DNA of 64,000 nt from Deinococcus puniceus (GTDB lineage: Bacteria; Deinococcota; Deinococci; Deinococcales; Deinococcaceae). Shown here one piece after another: positions 1 through 10,272 of this stretch. The translations under genes were made by a program, and so were the position numbers. The stretch is taken from contig NZ_CP011387.1 in NCBI RefSeq assembly GCF_001644565.1, positions 1,286,501-1,350,500 of the forward strand. The letters run 5' to 3'. Positions within the stretch are counted from its first letter, which is position 1, and each line of letters starts with the position of its first letter. The notes under the pieces are model-generated. The model saw only the letters and a list, made by a program, of their open reading frames with translations. It made no database searches and was not told the DNA's origin.

Positions 1-1221
<1,221 letters not shown>

Positions 1222-1645
1222 AGGGTCACATCCTTGGGGCTGGCCGGAGGGATTCCGGGGCCGAAATTTGCCTGCTGTTGCCGGGCAGGAAGGGGCAGTT
1301 TAGCGTAAGAGGGATTGCGGCGGGGGCCTTGGCGTTGGGTTGAAGAGGGCTTGGAAGTTGGTGTCTTGGATTGTTCCCACGTTGGATTCCCCCACCCCCC
1401 GGCCCCCTACCCCCAAAGGGGACATGGGGAGTGTCGCTCCGCTGAGGAGGATTCATCTTGTCGCGTTTTAAGTCGGCTCAATCGTTCATCTGAAGCTGAA
1501 TCGCCAGTTCATTCCGGAATGGAATTGGCCCGCGCGTTGCACGCACGACGGCCTCACATGGAATTGGCGGCGGTATTTGGGTAGGCCACAAGGAAAATCA
1601 AGCCCATCACACACCCCTCAAGCTCAGTTACCCACTCCACGATCC
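1222..1645. other. intergenic region with dispersed repeat A copy 1
   Basis: No gene seen. Most of it is the first copy of a dispersed repeat (see 1317-1590). The left part resembles the 3' end of the N-formylglutamate amidohydrolase gene near 12240 and its downstream flank. Confidence 0.6.
1317..1590 (+). repeat. dispersed intergenic repeat family A, copy 1
   Basis: Shares a long imperfect match with 9040-9255 and 12247-12510, all in the same orientation. Landmarks in order: GGATTCCCCCACCCCCC, a CCCCCTACCCCCA stretch, GGGGAGTG, TCGCTCCGCTGAGGAGGATT, CTTGTCGCGTT, then AATTGGCCCGC and GACGGCCTCACA. No ORF is conserved among copies. It resembles the small non-coding repeats known from Deinococcus genomes, but I cannot assign a named family. 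Confidence 0.7.
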
Positions 1646-2074
1646 TTACCGCACCCGCCGCAGCGTTACCGGGTAACTCAGGGCATTCACGCGCAGGCGT
1701 CCGGTCAACACATCGCCCTTTACCGTGCCGCTCAGGAAGGCGTCCGACTTGGCGCTCACGCCGTCCAGTCCGAAGCCCAGAATGCTGAAGCGGGCGCTGG
1801 GGCCAGCGTTGGCATCCAGCTTCACGGTCAGTTCTTGGTGGCCGTCCGGGGTAGGCAGCAGCGTGCCAGCCGCCGAAAAACGGTCTCCATTGCTGCGGTT
1901 TTCCATCACGCCCTTCGCGTCGTAGGTCAGCGGATTCACGGTCAGAGTCAGGCGGTACTGTTGCGGGCGCAGCAGCACGGTGGCCTGTCCTTCAAACACT
2001 TGCACGGTTTGTGGCTGGGCAGCGGGCGCACAGGCCGCCAGCATCAGCGGCAGCATGAACAACGCCTGCTTCAA
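1646..2074 (-). CDS. small exported lipoprotein, function unknown
   Basis: 142 aa. The first 15 residues form a lipoprotein signal with a lipobox ending LAAC (C15), so the mature protein should be lipid-anchored in the envelope. The remainder alternates short polar and hydrophobic stretches, as expected of a small beta-rich domain, with no motif I recognise. Its ATG overlaps the stop of the exported protein encoded at 2071-2910 in an ATGA junction, so the two are probably co-translated and may work together. Not recognised beyond 'lipoprotein'. Confidence 0.7.
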   Translation of the reverse strand: MKQALFMLPLMLAACAPAAQPQTVQVFEGQATVLLRPQQYRLTLTVNPLTYDAKGVMENRSNGDRFSAAGTLLPTPDGHQELTVKLDANAGPSARFSILGFGLDGVSAKSDAFLSGTVKGDVLTGRLRVNALSYPVTLRRVR

Positions 2075-2910
2075 AACTCTTGGTCTGGAACAGGAACCGG
2101 GTAAACGGGGCTGTTCACGATCTTGAGGCGGCGGTCAGGTTCGCCGTACAGGGCGCTGATGAGGCCCGTGCGGTTGGCGGCAAACCACGCTTTGGCCGGG
2201 GCCGATTTTGCCAGCACCGTGGCCAGTACGCGCTCGGCCTCTGCACCTTTGCCTGCCAAGATCATGTTGCCGTAGTAGCCGCTGATCCGGGATTTCAGGT
2301 ATTCCAGTTCAGGGGATTCGGTCATTCGGCTTTGCAGGTCTTTCAGTTCGCGGGCGGCGGCTTGGGCAGGCACGTAGGTGTAGGCGCGGGTGCGGTCTGC
2401 CAGCCGGATGCCGTCCCAGCCGATCACGGCATTCAAGCTGGGGCTGTCGGCATACGAATAATCGTAGTAAGCCAGAGAATCGAGACCCACCAGCAGTTCG
2501 GAGGTGCCGTCTTTATTGAAATCGACCGGCAGGAAGCCGTAGTTGCCTGCATCCAGAATCCCTATGTTTTGCACGCCGCCCGTATCCTGCGTAAAAATGT
2601 GCGCGGTGAGGCAGCAGTGCGCCCCGCCCGAAAACGTGCTGACCACCAGTTCGGGCAGTCCGCCGGGCCGCAACTGCACCAACTGGACACCGATGTCGAA
2701 GTCCGAAACCGTGAAAATGGTGCGCGTGCCGTTGCTGAGCGTCAGTTTGGCGGCGGGCATGCTGTTGTCCGTCATGGGCGCGCGCGTCAGCTTGATGGTC
2801 AATCCGCCCCATGCAGTCGGCGTGGGCGGAGTTGCGGCCTGTGCCGAAACGGGAGCGACAACCGGGGACAGGGCCAGAGCAAGAGCGAGACACCCAGAGC
2901 GGAGATTCAT
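2071..2910 (-). CDS. exported protein with an EF-hand/FG-GAP-like loop, function unknown
   Basis: 279 aa with a signal peptide of about 25 residues (cleavage near APVSAQA). A DFNKDGTSELLVG segment around residues 130-145 looks like the acidic DxNxDG calcium-binding loop found in FG-GAP/VCBS-type repeats, followed by a Tyr-rich YYDYSYAD segment. A CC pair lies in GGAHCCLTA. Start chosen at 2910 because a TAGGCT box at 2917-2922 leaves six bases before the ATG. First gene of a two-gene operon with the downstream lipoprotein. Family name not recognised; calcium binding is inference from one loop. Confidence 0.65.
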   Translation of the reverse strand: MNLRSGCLALALALSPVVAPVSAQAATPPTPTAWGGLTIKLTRAPMTDNSMPAAKLTLSNGTRTIFTVSDFDIGVQLVQLRPGGLPELVVSTFSGGAHCCLTAHIFTQDTGGVQNIGILDAGNYGFLPVDFNKDGTSELLVGLDSLAYYDYSYADSPSLNAVIGWDGIRLADRTRAYTYVPAQAAARELKDLQSRMTESPELEYLKSRISGYYGNMILAGKGAEAERVLATVLAKSAPAKAWFAANRTGLISALYGEPDRRLKIVNSPVYPVPVPDQEF

Positions 2911-2916
2911 GGCCTC

Positions 2917-2922
2917 AGCCTA
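2917..2922 (-). promoter_or_regulatory. -10 box TAGGCT, leaderless-type
   Basis: Six bases before ATG 2910; supports that start and a leaderless or nearly leaderless transcript. Confidence 0.5.
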
Positions 2923-2951
2923 TGCCGAAATGGTGAGGGTAGGGGGACATT

Positions 2952-4169
2952 TCAGGTGATCCCCCCCATTTCCAGCGCCAATCCCAACCCCAGCAGGCGG
3001 TCATCTTGCCCACGCGCCATCACCAGTTGCACGCCGACATATTCAGCTTGGGTGGGCAGGGCCAGCGCCGGAACCCCCAGCAGACTGAACGGCGCAGTCA
3101 GGCGCAGCACGGCGCGGCGCAGGGGCAGCGGGCCGCCTTCCAACTCTGCGGTGTCTTGCCCGATCAGCGGGGGCGGCGTGGGCACGGCGGGGGCCAGAAG
3201 CACATCAAACCTGCTCCAGAGGGCGTCGAGAAGCTCTCGGTGGTCGGCGCGGCGGGCGTGAGCAGCGTCCACCTCTGCTGCCGCAAGTGCCGCCCCCTGC
3301 CGCAGCAATCCCAGCGTAAAGGGGGTAAAACCGGGGTCATCCTGCCGCAACGCCTCCCGGTGAACCTGTGCCGCTTCACTCAGCACAATGGGGGTGTAGG
3401 CGTCCAGCATCTCGGGGAGCACGGCGGGGGAGAGGTTGGCCCCTACACCCTCCAACCTTGCCGCGAACGCCTCCACCGCTTCCCGCACCGGGCGGTCTGT
3501 CCAGCCTTCCGGCAGCCACAAGCCCACGCGTAAGCCTGACCAAGCTTGGGCTTCAAGTTGTCTTCCAGTCAGGGCAGTGTGGACACGGGCCAGCGTTGTC
3601 ACATCCCGCGCCAGTGGGCCTGCATGGTCACAAGTGGGACTGAGGGGCAGCACGCCCGCCAGCGAATAGTCGGGATGATCCTTGCTGGGCTTGAACCCCG
3701 CCACGCCGCACCACGCCGCCGGAACACGGATACTGCCGCCGGTATCGGTGCCGAGAGCAAAATCCACCTGCCCCCCTTTTTCCCCAGCCAGTGCCACGCT
3801 GACCGCTGCCCCGCTGCTGCTGCCGCCCGGACTGTGCCCCGGCAACGTGGGGTGTTCGGTGCCGCCGTAGCCGTTCATGCCCGTGATGCCCAGCGCGATT
3901 TCATGCAGGTGTGTTTTGCCCACCGCCGAGGCTCCCAGCTCCAGAAGGCGGCGCACCAGCACGCTGTTCCCCGGAGCGGGCACAGGGGCGCGGGTGCTGG
4001 CGGTCAGGGGCCAGCCCTCCACGCCGTACAGGTCTTTGACGCTGAAGCGCAGGCCCGACAATGGCCCGCCTGCCTGCCCTTCTCTCGGCTGAGCCGGAAG
4101 GTAGGCCCAAGCCCGCTGCGGGTCGGAGAAGTCGGGGGAACCGGGCAGGCGGGAGCCGTCAGCACTCAT
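2952..4169 (-). CDS. amidase signature family hydrolase
   Basis: 405 aa, somewhat shorter than most amidase-signature enzymes. Visible catalytic parts: Lys45 in [10 protein letters not shown], the Gly/Ser loop GGSSSG at residues 115-120 holding the cis-Ser, and the nucleophile Ser146 in [11 protein letters not shown]. These give the Ser-cisSer-Lys triad, so an active amide hydrolase is likely. Substrate unknown. It is not a clear GatA: the isolated locus and short C-terminus argue against it. Start set at ATG 4169 rather than two codons upstream, because TAGGCT at 4176-4181 sits six bases before it. Confidence 0.85.
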   Translation of the reverse strand: MSADGSRLPGSPDFSDPQRAWAYLPAQPREGQAGGPLSGLRFSVKDLYGVEGWPLTASTRAPVPAPGNSVLVRRLLELGASAVGKTHLHEIALGITGMNGYGGTEHPTLPGHSPGGSSSGAAVSVALAGEKGGQVDFALGTDTGGSIRVPAAWCGVAGFKPSKDHPDYSLAGVLPLSPTCDHAGPLARDVTTLARVHTALTGRQLEAQAWSGLRVGLWLPEGWTDRPVREAVEAFAARLEGVGANLSPAVLPEMLDAYTPIVLSEAAQVHREALRQDDPGFTPFTLGLLRQGAALAAAEVDAAHARRADHRELLDALWSRFDVLLAPAVPTPPPLIGQDTAELEGGPLPLRRAVLRLTAPFSLLGVPALALPTQAEYVGVQLVMARGQDDRLLGLGLALEMGGIT

Positions 4170-4175
4170 GCCCAC

Positions 4176-4181
4176 AGCCTA
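4176..4181 (-). promoter_or_regulatory. -10 box TAGGCT, leaderless-type, amidase gene
   Basis: Six bases before ATG 4169; decides the start. Confidence 0.5.
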
Positions 4182-4201
4182 CAACCCACCGCCCGCGCCA
4201 C

Positions 4202-4687
4202 TCAGAACGGCAAGATTGCAGGCTGCTTCCACACGCCCTGTGCAAGCGTGAACGGCCCGAAAGTCGGCTGACCCAACACGCCCAAATCAGCCGTGAACGT
4301 GCCGTCTAAGCGGTAGCTGGCTTCCTGCCCACGCGCAATCTTCAGGAACGTCGCGCCTGTACTGACCGTGAGGGGCAGGCTGAGGTTGGCGTCCTGCACC
4401 GCCTCGCCGCGAGCAGGCAAATTTACGTTGGGCAGATTGATGGTGCCCACGTCCTGTCCATCCAGAATCAGGCGGGTAGCAATGTTGGCAAGGCGCACAG
4501 GCACCCCGTTGGGATTGCCCACCTTCACACGCAGGGTAATGTTGGCGGTGGGCGTGCCCAGCAAATTCAGGCTGTTCAGACGGGCGCTCTGTACCTCGAA
4601 GGTAGGCACCTGCACCGCCTGTTGCAGGGGGGCGCACCCCACGAGGGCGGCAGAAACGGCGGCGACGGGCAACAGGAGGGGACGCAT
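4202..4687 (-). CDS. LEA14-like (LEA type 2 / WHy domain) lipoprotein
   Basis: 161 aa. Lipoprotein signal with lipobox LVGC (C18). The mature part has the LEA14/WHy pattern: a hydrophobic-polar strand series with the characteristic [13 protein letters not shown] segment near residue 55, then LPARG and a second domain half. LEA14-type proteins occur in Deinococcus and are linked to desiccation tolerance; here the protein is predicted to be envelope-anchored. The role is inferred from the fold only. TAGCCT at 4693-4698 lies five bases before the ATG, and the gene has no close partner. Confidence 0.8.
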   Translation of the reverse strand: MRPLLLPVAAVSAALVGCAPLQQAVQVPTFEVQSARLNSLNLLGTPTANITLRVKVGNPNGVPVRLANIATRLILDGQDVGTINLPNVNLPARGEAVQDANLSLPLTVSTGATFLKIARGQEASYRLDGTFTADLGVLGQPTFGPFTLAQGVWKQPAILPF

Positions 4688-4692
4688 GGCCT

Positions 4693-4698
4693 AGGCTA
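4693..4698 (-). promoter_or_regulatory. -10 box TAGCCT, leaderless-type, LEA14-like gene
   Basis: Five bases before ATG 4687. Confidence 0.45.
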
Positions 4699-4776
4699 GC
4701 GTGCTGACCGGGCGGGTGCCTGACCCGTTTCTGAATGCGGGGTGTGACCGCCCCTGCTCTGTGCCTGCCCGCCTGC

Positions 4777-4782
4777 TACCCT
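4777..4782 (+). promoter_or_regulatory. -10 box TACCCT, leaderless-type
   Basis: Seven bases before ATG 4790; no clear -35. Confidence 0.45.
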
Positions 4783-4789
4783 GACCCGC

Positions 4790-5884
4790 ATGAAGCAGAT
4801 TCGGGCAGGCAAAAGGACGACTTTGGTGCTAGGAGCGGCCCTGCTAGGCAGTACGGCGGGCGCAGTGGATTTGGATTTTGGGGTCGCCTATCAGATAGAT
4901 ACAGGCCGCACGGGTACAGATGTGATTGGTGGGGGAAGTGTGTGGCAGCAGACCACCGCCCGCGTCGGCGTGTCCAATTTTGGTGTGCTGGGCGGCACTC
5001 CCTTCGCAGGCACACTGTCGGCGGGCGTGTCCAACCGGGCCGTAGACGTGGGCTACGCGCTGGGGCTGTCGTTGCCGCCGCTGGGGGCCGTCAGTTCCCG
5101 CACCGATCTGGCGGTGACGTGGCAGGGTGGCCTGCGTCTGTCTTCCCGCGCTACGGGCACGGCAGGCCCGGTGGCGCTGAACGCCGGGGCCAGCTTCTTC
5201 ACCACCTCGGCCACCGCCGTAGACCCGTTGGCTGCGTGGACATTCGCGCCCACCGATCTACGGAACCGGGGATTCACGGCGGATCTGACCGCCCGCTACC
5301 GGGTCAACCGGACGCTGGTGGCTGTCTTGGGCGGAGAATTCGGCGCACAGAATCAGGGCCTCGTGGGCCTAGAATCCCGGCGTGACCTGACCCGCGTATT
5401 GCCCGCCAGCGAGGGCGACGATCCCACACTGGAGCCTGCCACCGAGCGCACCGGAACCCTGACCTTCCGGGCAGGTGCACGCGCGGGGCAAGACATTCTG
5501 GGCGTCACGGGCGGCCTCACCTACGCCACCGAAGAGGGCCTGAGTCTCGGCCTAGATGCGCTGGCGGGGCGCGGCCAGACCGGTTCGGGCCGCACGGGTC
5601 TCACCTATGGCCTGAGCGCCAGCGTCTCTGCCCCCGGCTTGCTGGGCGAGGGCAGCAGCCTGCGCCTGTATTCGGCCTATGAGCCTTGGCGCACGGCCAG
5701 CGCACCGTTGCGCGTGGGTGCAGAAGCCAGCTTGCCCCTCGGCCCCGGTGAACTGAGCCTTGACGTGCGCGGCGGGCGCAACCCGGATGGCACGGCAGGC
5801 TTCGGCGCTCGCGTGGGCTACCGCTTGCCACTGGGCGGAAGCGGTTCGGACGGCTCTGATTCTCCTCAAAACAGCACGCCCTGA
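4790..5884 (+). CDS. exported beta-barrel-like protein, function unknown
   Basis: 364 aa with a signal peptide ending near STAGA (residue 25). The mature chain is a regular alternation of Gly-rich amphipathic stretches (for example [38 protein letters not shown]) ending in a YRLPL-type strand and a short Ser/Gly/Asp tail. That pattern suggests an outer-membrane beta-barrel, but the family was not recognised. The next gene encodes a LolA-like periplasmic protein on the same strand, which fits an envelope locus. Confidence 0.65.
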   Translation: MKQIRAGKRTTLVLGAALLGSTAGAVDLDFGVAYQIDTGRTGTDVIGGGSVWQQTTARVGVSNFGVLGGTPFAGTLSAGVSNRAVDVGYALGLSLPPLGAVSSRTDLAVTWQGGLRLSSRATGTAGPVALNAGASFFTTSATAVDPLAAWTFAPTDLRNRGFTADLTARYRVNRTLVAVLGGEFGAQNQGLVGLESRRDLTRVLPASEGDDPTLEPATERTGTLTFRAGARAGQDILGVTGGLTYATEEGLSLGLDALAGRGQTGSGRTGLTYGLSASVSAPGLLGEGSSLRLYSAYEPWRTASAPLRVGAEASLPLGPGELSLDVRGGRNPDGTAGFGARVGYRLPLGGSGSDGSDSPQNSTP

Positions 5885-5970
5885 CGCATTCTGGCGTCCG
5901 CCCAAAGATGCACACCCAGCGGTTAAACCATGCATCAGCCCGTGCGGTTCCTTCTCATGAGAGGGCGCGA

Positions 5971-5976
5971 GATACT
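5971..5976 (+). promoter_or_regulatory. -10 box GATACT, leaderless-type, LolA-like gene
   Basis: Six bases before ATG 5983; supports starting there and not at the upstream in-frame ATG 5908. Confidence 0.4.
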
Positions 5977-5982
5977 GCCGCC

Positions 5983-6648
5983 ATGAAGAACCTGTTGCTC
6001 CTTCCCGTGCTGGCGCTGGCGGCCCTGTCGTCCGGCGCGGGCGCACAGACTGCCCAAGACATCCTCAACCGCGTAGACAGCGCCCAGAAATCGGCCAAAG
6101 ACGTATCGTTCCGGCTCAGTGGAACGGCCAGCCTCGAAAGCTCGGCCCAAAAAATTGACCTGACCGTGAAGAGCATTCCAGCCCAGAACGTGGCCCGCCT
6201 GCAATTTCTCGCGCCCGATGCATTGGCCGACAACGTGGTGGTGGCCGACAAGAACGAGGTGCGCCAGTATCTCTTCCTCACCAATCAGATCACCGTGACG
6301 CCCGTGAGCAAGGTGACGGGTTCGGCGGGCTTCGGCGGGCTGGATTTCACGCAGCTGAGCAACGCGGCCACCCTGCTCAGCCAGTACAGCGTGAAGCTGC
6401 TGGGCACCACAGGCGCGGCGGGCAACCGCTTGTTTCAGCTGGAAGCCACACCCAAAGGCACAGGCAGCACCGACAAGGCCCGCGTCTGGATCACCGAGGC
6501 AGGCTGGAGGCCCACGCGCCTGCAACTCGTCAGCAGCGGCAACAAAGTGCTGGCCGACCTGAACGTGTCCAGCTACAAAATCAATGGAGGCCTGACGGCT
6601 GCCAAGCTGCGTGCCCTCCCCAAAGACGCCGAAATCATTCGCCAGTAA
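5983..6648 (+). CDS. LolA-like outer-membrane lipoprotein-sorting protein
   Basis: 221 aa with a signal peptide of about 21 residues. It follows the LolA/LolB-like plan: an N-terminal helix ([19 protein letters not shown]), then a long run of beta strands including [20 protein letters not shown] and [17 protein letters not shown]. Members bind lipid or lipoprotein acyl chains in a half-barrel and ferry them through the periplasm. Start taken at the ATG before the signal peptide. A hairpin followed by TTTT ends the unit at 6686-6719. Confidence 0.7.
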   Translation: MKNLLLLPVLALAALSSGAGAQTAQDILNRVDSAQKSAKDVSFRLSGTASLESSAQKIDLTVKSIPAQNVARLQFLAPDALADNVVVADKNEVRQYLFLTNQITVTPVSKVTGSAGFGGLDFTQLSNAATLLSQYSVKLLGTTGAAGNRLFQLEATPKGTGSTDKARVWITEAGWRPTRLQLVSSGNKVLADLNVSSYKINGGLTAAKLRALPKDAEIIRQ

Positions 6649-6685
6649 CCGCCAAGCGTAACGGACGACCATCAGATTCAAACAG

Positions 6686-6719
6686 GGGAGAGGGGGCCAC
6701 GCGCCTCCTTCTCCCTTTT
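6686..6719 (+). terminator. Rho-independent-type terminator after the LolA-like gene
   Basis: Imperfect stem GGGAGAGGGGGC / GCCTCCTTCTCCC around a short loop, then TTTT; 37 bases past the stop codon. Confidence 0.45.
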
Positions 6720-6780
6720 GGTTGGCGTTGAGTGGGGTTCATAGCCCACAGCCATTGGCCAGAGCCAGTAGAAAGCCAAG

Positions 6781-6808
6781 CAAAAGCCCCCGCACATGGG
6801 CAGGGGCT
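6781..6808 (-). terminator. Rho-independent terminator of the NlpC/P60 gene
   Basis: Nine-base-pair stem (AGCCCCTGC / GCGGGGGCT, read on the minus strand) with a six-base loop and a TTTT tract, 28 bases after the stop of the gene at 6836. Confidence 0.75.
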
Positions 6809-6835
6809 GGTCGGTGAAGGCCTTCTGGGTGGGGC

Positions 6836-7465
6836 TTAGTTCAGGACGCGTCGTGCGCCGTTGTAGCGGCTGGCCCAGTACACATTGCTGAACAGCGGCT
6901 CGATCACGGTACGGCCCCGGTAGCTGTTGGCGTTGGCCATCATGCCGTCGCCCATGTACAGCCCAACGTGACTGGCGGTGCGTCCCATCGTATTGAAGAA
7001 CACGAGGTCGCCTGCACGCAGGTCGCGGCGGCTGACTGGGCTGCCGGAGCGCCACTGGGCGGCGGCAGTGCGGGGCAGGTTGATGCCCAGCGAGCGGAAC
7101 ACGTTCATGGTGAAGGCGCTGCAGTCGATGCCGTAGCCGCCCGTGCCGCCCAGCACGTAGCGGATGCCCAGCCAACGGTTGGCCGCGCTGCGAACGAAGA
7201 CGCCGCCGCGAGTGGGAGCAGCGGCGGCTTGGGGGGCAGCGGGACGGTTGACCACAGGGGCCGCACTGCCGCCGATATTCAGGCGCTGGCCGATTTGAAT
7301 GGTGCTGCTGTTCAGGCGGTTCAGCTTCATCAGCGTAGAGGCGTCTACGCCGGTGGCGCGGGCGATGGAGTACAGGGTATCGCCAGATTTAACGGTGTAG
7401 GTGGCGGCCAAGGAGCTGGAAGTGCTCAACGCGGCGGCAATCATCAGGACTCGGAAGGCATTCAT
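6836..7465 (-). CDS. LysM - NlpC/P60 cell-wall endopeptidase
   Basis: 209 aa: signal peptide (1-20), one LysM domain (about 22-65, [19 protein letters not shown]), an Ala/Pro linker, and an NlpC/P60 domain (about 90-207). The catalytic Cys115 is in [16 protein letters not shown] and His166 in [10 protein letters not shown]; an Asn near NANSYRG probably completes the triad. It should bind peptidoglycan through LysM and cut the stem peptide (typically gamma-D-Glu-mDAP/Orn bonds). A TAAACT box ten bases before the ATG could be its -10. Confidence 0.9.
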   Translation of the reverse strand: MNAFRVLMIAAALSTSSSLAATYTVKSGDTLYSIARATGVDASTLMKLNRLNSSTIQIGQRLNIGGSAAPVVNRPAAPQAAAAPTRGGVFVRSAANRWLGIRYVLGGTGGYGIDCSAFTMNVFRSLGINLPRTAAAQWRSGSPVSRRDLRAGDLVFFNTMGRTASHVGLYMGDGMMANANSYRGRTVIEPLFSNVYWASRYNGARRVLN

Positions 7466-7833
7466 CGACTCCCGGAGTTTATCCCATCTTTATTTATTTG
7501 GCCTTAATCCATCGGGGAAAACCGGTATTTTATGCGCCTATACGGTCTCTATGCGTGCCCAAGATTTCAGATTGTGCCTGTTTACGCGCCTTTATCTCAA
7601 TGTTCTCAGAAACTGGCTCATTTCTGATTTCAAGGTTAAGGTGTGATGCTGGGCAGGTTTTGGGGCAATGCCGAAAAGTCGTTTTCTCAGAATTCTCATG
7701 ATGCAAATTGGGCCTCGCAGTTCAGATGACTCGGTCACGGCGGCCCCGGCCCACGCTTATACTCTCGCCAATCGCCGCGTTCCCGCGTGCTTCCTTCGCC
7801 CGTTCCTGACCGCTGCCCTCAGCTGGAGGCTTG
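7466..7833. other. AT-rich spacer between divergent genes
   Basis: About 370 bases, visibly lower in GC than its surroundings, without a convincing ORF. A TATACT box at 7758-7763 could drive the gene at 7834, giving a leader of roughly 65 bases. Nothing else recognised. Confidence 0.4.
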
Positions 7834-8250
7834 ATGAAAGAAACCATGAGTACCGAACAGATGTTGCAAGGCCTGAAACACTACCGCCGTATTGCCCGTC
7901 AGGACATGCTGCGCGCCCCCGAAACACCCCACCCAGACGCCTTTTTGGCCCACGCCGAAAGCCGCCGCGCCCTGTATGTCGCCCTCGGCACGCACGCCGA
8001 AACGCACGCTCCCAGCGACGTCGTGGCTCACGCGCTGGAGCTGTATCAGGCCATTCCGTTTTCCACGGGCACGGCTGAACACGAGTACCCTGACCTGAAG
8101 GGGCGCGAGAACGCTCTAGAAAACTTCTTTTTGTTGGTGGGCCTCGATCCCAAAACCCGCCGCGAGGCCCGCAGTCGCCGCCCGAAAATGGATGCTCCGG
8201 CAGTCGCGGCCTCTGCTGCCGATGCCCCCAGCGAACTTACTTCCGGCTGA
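7834..8250 (+). CDS. conserved hypothetical protein, 138 aa
   Basis: Soluble, mostly helical chain with no signal or membrane segment. It starts with a Met/Gln-rich helix (MSTEQMLQGLKHYRRIARQDML) and ends in a basic then Ala-rich tail (RREARSRRPKMD). GGAGG at 7825-7829 lies five bases before ATG 7834; a second ATG at 7846 is possible. Not recognised. The next gene, a uracil-DNA glycosylase, has its own promoter, so an operon link is not implied. Confidence 0.6.
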   Translation: MKETMSTEQMLQGLKHYRRIARQDMLRAPETPHPDAFLAHAESRRALYVALGTHAETHAPSDVVAHALELYQAIPFSTGTAEHEYPDLKGRENALENFFLLVGLDPKTRREARSRRPKMDAPAVAASAADAPSELTSG

Positions 8251-8277
8251 CACGGCAGCCTCCGAACCGTCACCTGA

Positions 8278-8310
8278 TTGACGCTGTGTCGCGGCGCGGC
8301 GCGTTATGGT
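8278..8310 (+). promoter_or_regulatory. promoter of the uracil-DNA glycosylase gene
   Basis: TTGACG at 8278-8283 and TATGGT at 8305-8310. The spacer is 21 bases, long for a standard promoter, so the -35 is less certain. The -10 is seven bases before ATG 8318. Confidence 0.4.
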
Positions 8311-8317
8311 TTGGGGC

Positions 8318-9013
8318 ATGACGGCCCCGCACCCGTTTCCCCCCGACTTGGCGCTGGCCGACGCTGCCGCCCTGCAAGCCCTGGAGCTTCAGGCCAAAGG
8401 ATGTACGGCTTGCAAACTGCGCCCCGGTTGCACGCAAGTCGTGGTGGCCGACGGCAATCCGCAGGCCCGCTTGGTCATCATCGGGGAAGGGCCGGGGGGC
8501 GACGAAGACCGCTTGGGCCGCCCGTTCGTGGGCCGCGCCGGACAATTGATGGACAAGATTCTGGCCGCCGTGAACCTCACGCGGGCTGATACTTACATCA
8601 CCAACATCGTGAAATGCCGTCCCCCCGGCAACCGCGCCCCCGAACCTGACGAAACCCAGATTTGCACCGAGCTGTGGCTGGAGCCTCAGTTGGCCCTGCT
8701 GCGCCCGCAGATTATTCTGAGTTTGGGTAATACGCCCACTCAGTATTTGCTGGGCACTCGGCAGGGCATTACGCGCATTCGCGGCACGTGGCACCCCTTC
8801 CGGCGTGACGGTTGGACGTATGACGCCCTGCTGATGCCCATGTTTCACCCCGCCTACCTGCTGAGAAATGAGAGCCGTGCGGCGGGCGGCCCCAAGAGCC
8901 TCACTTGGCGCGATATTCGGGAGGTGGCCGCTGTGCTGCGCGGGGAAAAGGAGCCGGAAGGGTTGGTGAAGCCGGAGCCTGCGGATATGGTGGGGCAGCC
9001 GGGGCTGTTCTGA
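8318..9013 (+). CDS. uracil-DNA glycosylase, family 4 (4Fe-4S)
   Basis: 231 aa enzyme that removes uracil from DNA in base-excision repair. The cluster ligands of family 4 are visible: C29 and C32 in GCTACK, C100 in VKCRPPGN, and C116 in ETQICTE. The catalytic motif-1 region [15 protein letters not shown] is at about 57-71, and the DNA-binding motif FHPAYLLRN lies near residue 180. The C-terminal 30 residues are acidic/Pro-rich and probably disordered. Start 8318 is preferred over ATG 8306 because the latter lies inside the likely -10 box. Confidence 0.92.
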   Translation: MTAPHPFPPDLALADAAALQALELQAKGCTACKLRPGCTQVVVADGNPQARLVIIGEGPGGDEDRLGRPFVGRAGQLMDKILAAVNLTRADTYITNIVKCRPPGNRAPEPDETQICTELWLEPQLALLRPQIILSLGNTPTQYLLGTRQGITRIRGTWHPFRRDGWTYDALLMPMFHPAYLLRNESRAAGGPKSLTWRDIREVAAVLRGEKEPEGLVKPEPADMVGQPGLF

Positions 9014-9393
9014 TTTAGGTTTGGCTTATTCGGCTTCTCTCACGGTGGATTCCCCCACCCCCCAGCCCCCTACCCCCAGAGGGGGCATGGGGAGTGGTCG
9101 CTCCGCTGAGGAGGATTGATCTTGTCGCGTTCTGAGTCGGCTTCTTCGCTCGTTTGAAGCGGAATTGCTAGTTTCCTCCGAGATGGAATTGGCCCGCCCA
9201 CTGCGTAGACGACGGCCTCACACGCACTTGGGCGGGGACGATATTTGGGGGCGGTGTCGTGGTGTTCGCACCTGTCTTTATGGGGAAGGTTTGGGGACTC
9301 GTAGAGCTGCGAAGCAGAGAGGGTGAATGAGCAAAGCGATTGCCCTTGACCTGCCCTTAGGCCCTCAGATCCTAGACCCTCAGACTTCCCCAC
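9014..9393. other. intergenic region with dispersed repeat A copy 2
   Basis: No gene seen between the glycosylase stop and the convergent DciA-like stop; most of the space is repeat A (9040-9255). Confidence 0.6.
9040..9255 (+). repeat. dispersed intergenic repeat family A, copy 2
   Basis: Matches 1317-1590 and 12247-12510 through the GGATTCCCCCACCCCCC, TCGCTCCGCTGAGGAGGATT and GACGGCCTCACA landmarks. This copy lacks the left extension shared by copies 1 and 3. Confidence 0.7.
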
Positions 9394-10272
9394 TTACCGC
9401 CCCGAATTCAATACATTTCTCGTTCGCTCAGGCAGGGCGGCACGTTCGGACGGCAGCAGTTGCACACGGGGTTTGCGGAAGGTCAGCGACAAGTAGATTT
9501 CGGCCTGTTGAAGCAAAAATTCGCGGTAGCCTTGGCCCACCGAATCCGGCTTTGGCCCGCTGCGGACGCATTCCAGCGCCAGCAAATCCAACTGGCTTTT
9601 CAGTTCCTCCAGCGCCAATGTGCGGGCCGCGTTCATGCCGCTGTCTCCCAGTGGCCCCGACAGCGTGGGCAATCGCTCTGGCAGGCGCATCAGCAGTTTG
9701 GCGGCGCGTTTCACGTTGGGGTCTTCCAAGGAGAGGGTGCAGGCGCGGCAGGGCTGTTCCTTGCTGGCCTCGTTGCACACGGGGCAAGGCCGCCACCCCT
9801 GTTGCTCGCGCCATTTCCGCGCCCGCGTGATGGCTTCGGCGGCCCGCAGCGCGGCGGGAAGGAGTTCGCCGTCTATGCCTTTCACCAACGCCTGAGCGCG
9901 TTCCAGATCAGGCGCGGGCAAAGGCGCGGGCGTGGGGGCCGCCGCTTTGGTGGTGCTGCGAATCGTGCCCACGCTAAAGCGGATTTCGTTGATCGGATGG
10001 TCGCCCAGCAGGGCATTCAGCGCCTTGAGGAAGTGGTGGCGCTGCATGCTGAGGTGGTGGGCGGTGGCACTGTCGCGTACCTCTACAAACAGCGTAGACC
10101 CTTGCTGAGAGCGGGGCCGCGTGAGTTTGGCGATCTCTGGCCCCACCGCCTGCGGCCAAGCCAAAATCGCCCGCGCCCGCTGCACGCCTTTGGCAATCCG
10201 GGCCGTGCCCAGCGTCGCGCCCATCAGCTCGGCAATGCCTAGAGTGCCGCCCCAGCGCCGGGTTTTGCTCAT
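9394..10272 (-). CDS. DUF721 / DciA-like protein with zinc ribbon
   Basis: 292 aa. The N-terminal ~100 residues fit DUF721/DciA: a basic start, then VGPEIAKLTRPRSQQG and LFVEVRDSATAHHLSMQR, the domain that loads replicative helicase DnaB in many bacteria. A Pro/Ala linker follows, then a zinc-ribbon-like motif CPVCNEASKEQPCRAC (C-x2-C-x9-C-x2-C, about 162-177) and a helical C-terminus, both unusual for DciA. Its ATG overlaps the recF stop (ATGA), giving a recF-dciA operon as in actinobacteria. The helicase-loading role is inference from domain and synteny. Confidence 0.75.
   Translation of the reverse strand: MSKTRRWGGTLGIAELMGATLGTARIAKGVQRARAILAWPQAVGPEIAKLTRPRSQQGSTLFVEVRDSATAHHLSMQRHHFLKALNALLGDHPINEIRFSVGTIRSTTKAAAPTPAPLPAPDLERAQALVKGIDGELLPAALRAAEAITRARKWREQQGWRPCPVCNEASKEQPCRACTLSLEDPNVKRAAKLLMRLPERLPTLSGPLGDSGMNAARTLALEELKSQLDLLALECVRSGPKPDSVGQGYREFLLQQAEIYLSLTFRKPRVQLLPSERAALPERTRNVLNSGR

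Noticed and set aside
2080..3261. 393-aa plus-strand frame
   Set aside because: Crosses two well-supported minus-strand genes and their intergenic gap; no motif.
7498..7701. 67-aa plus-strand ORF in the AT-rich spacer
   Set aside because: No ribosome site or -10 box and no recognisable composition; treated as non-coding.
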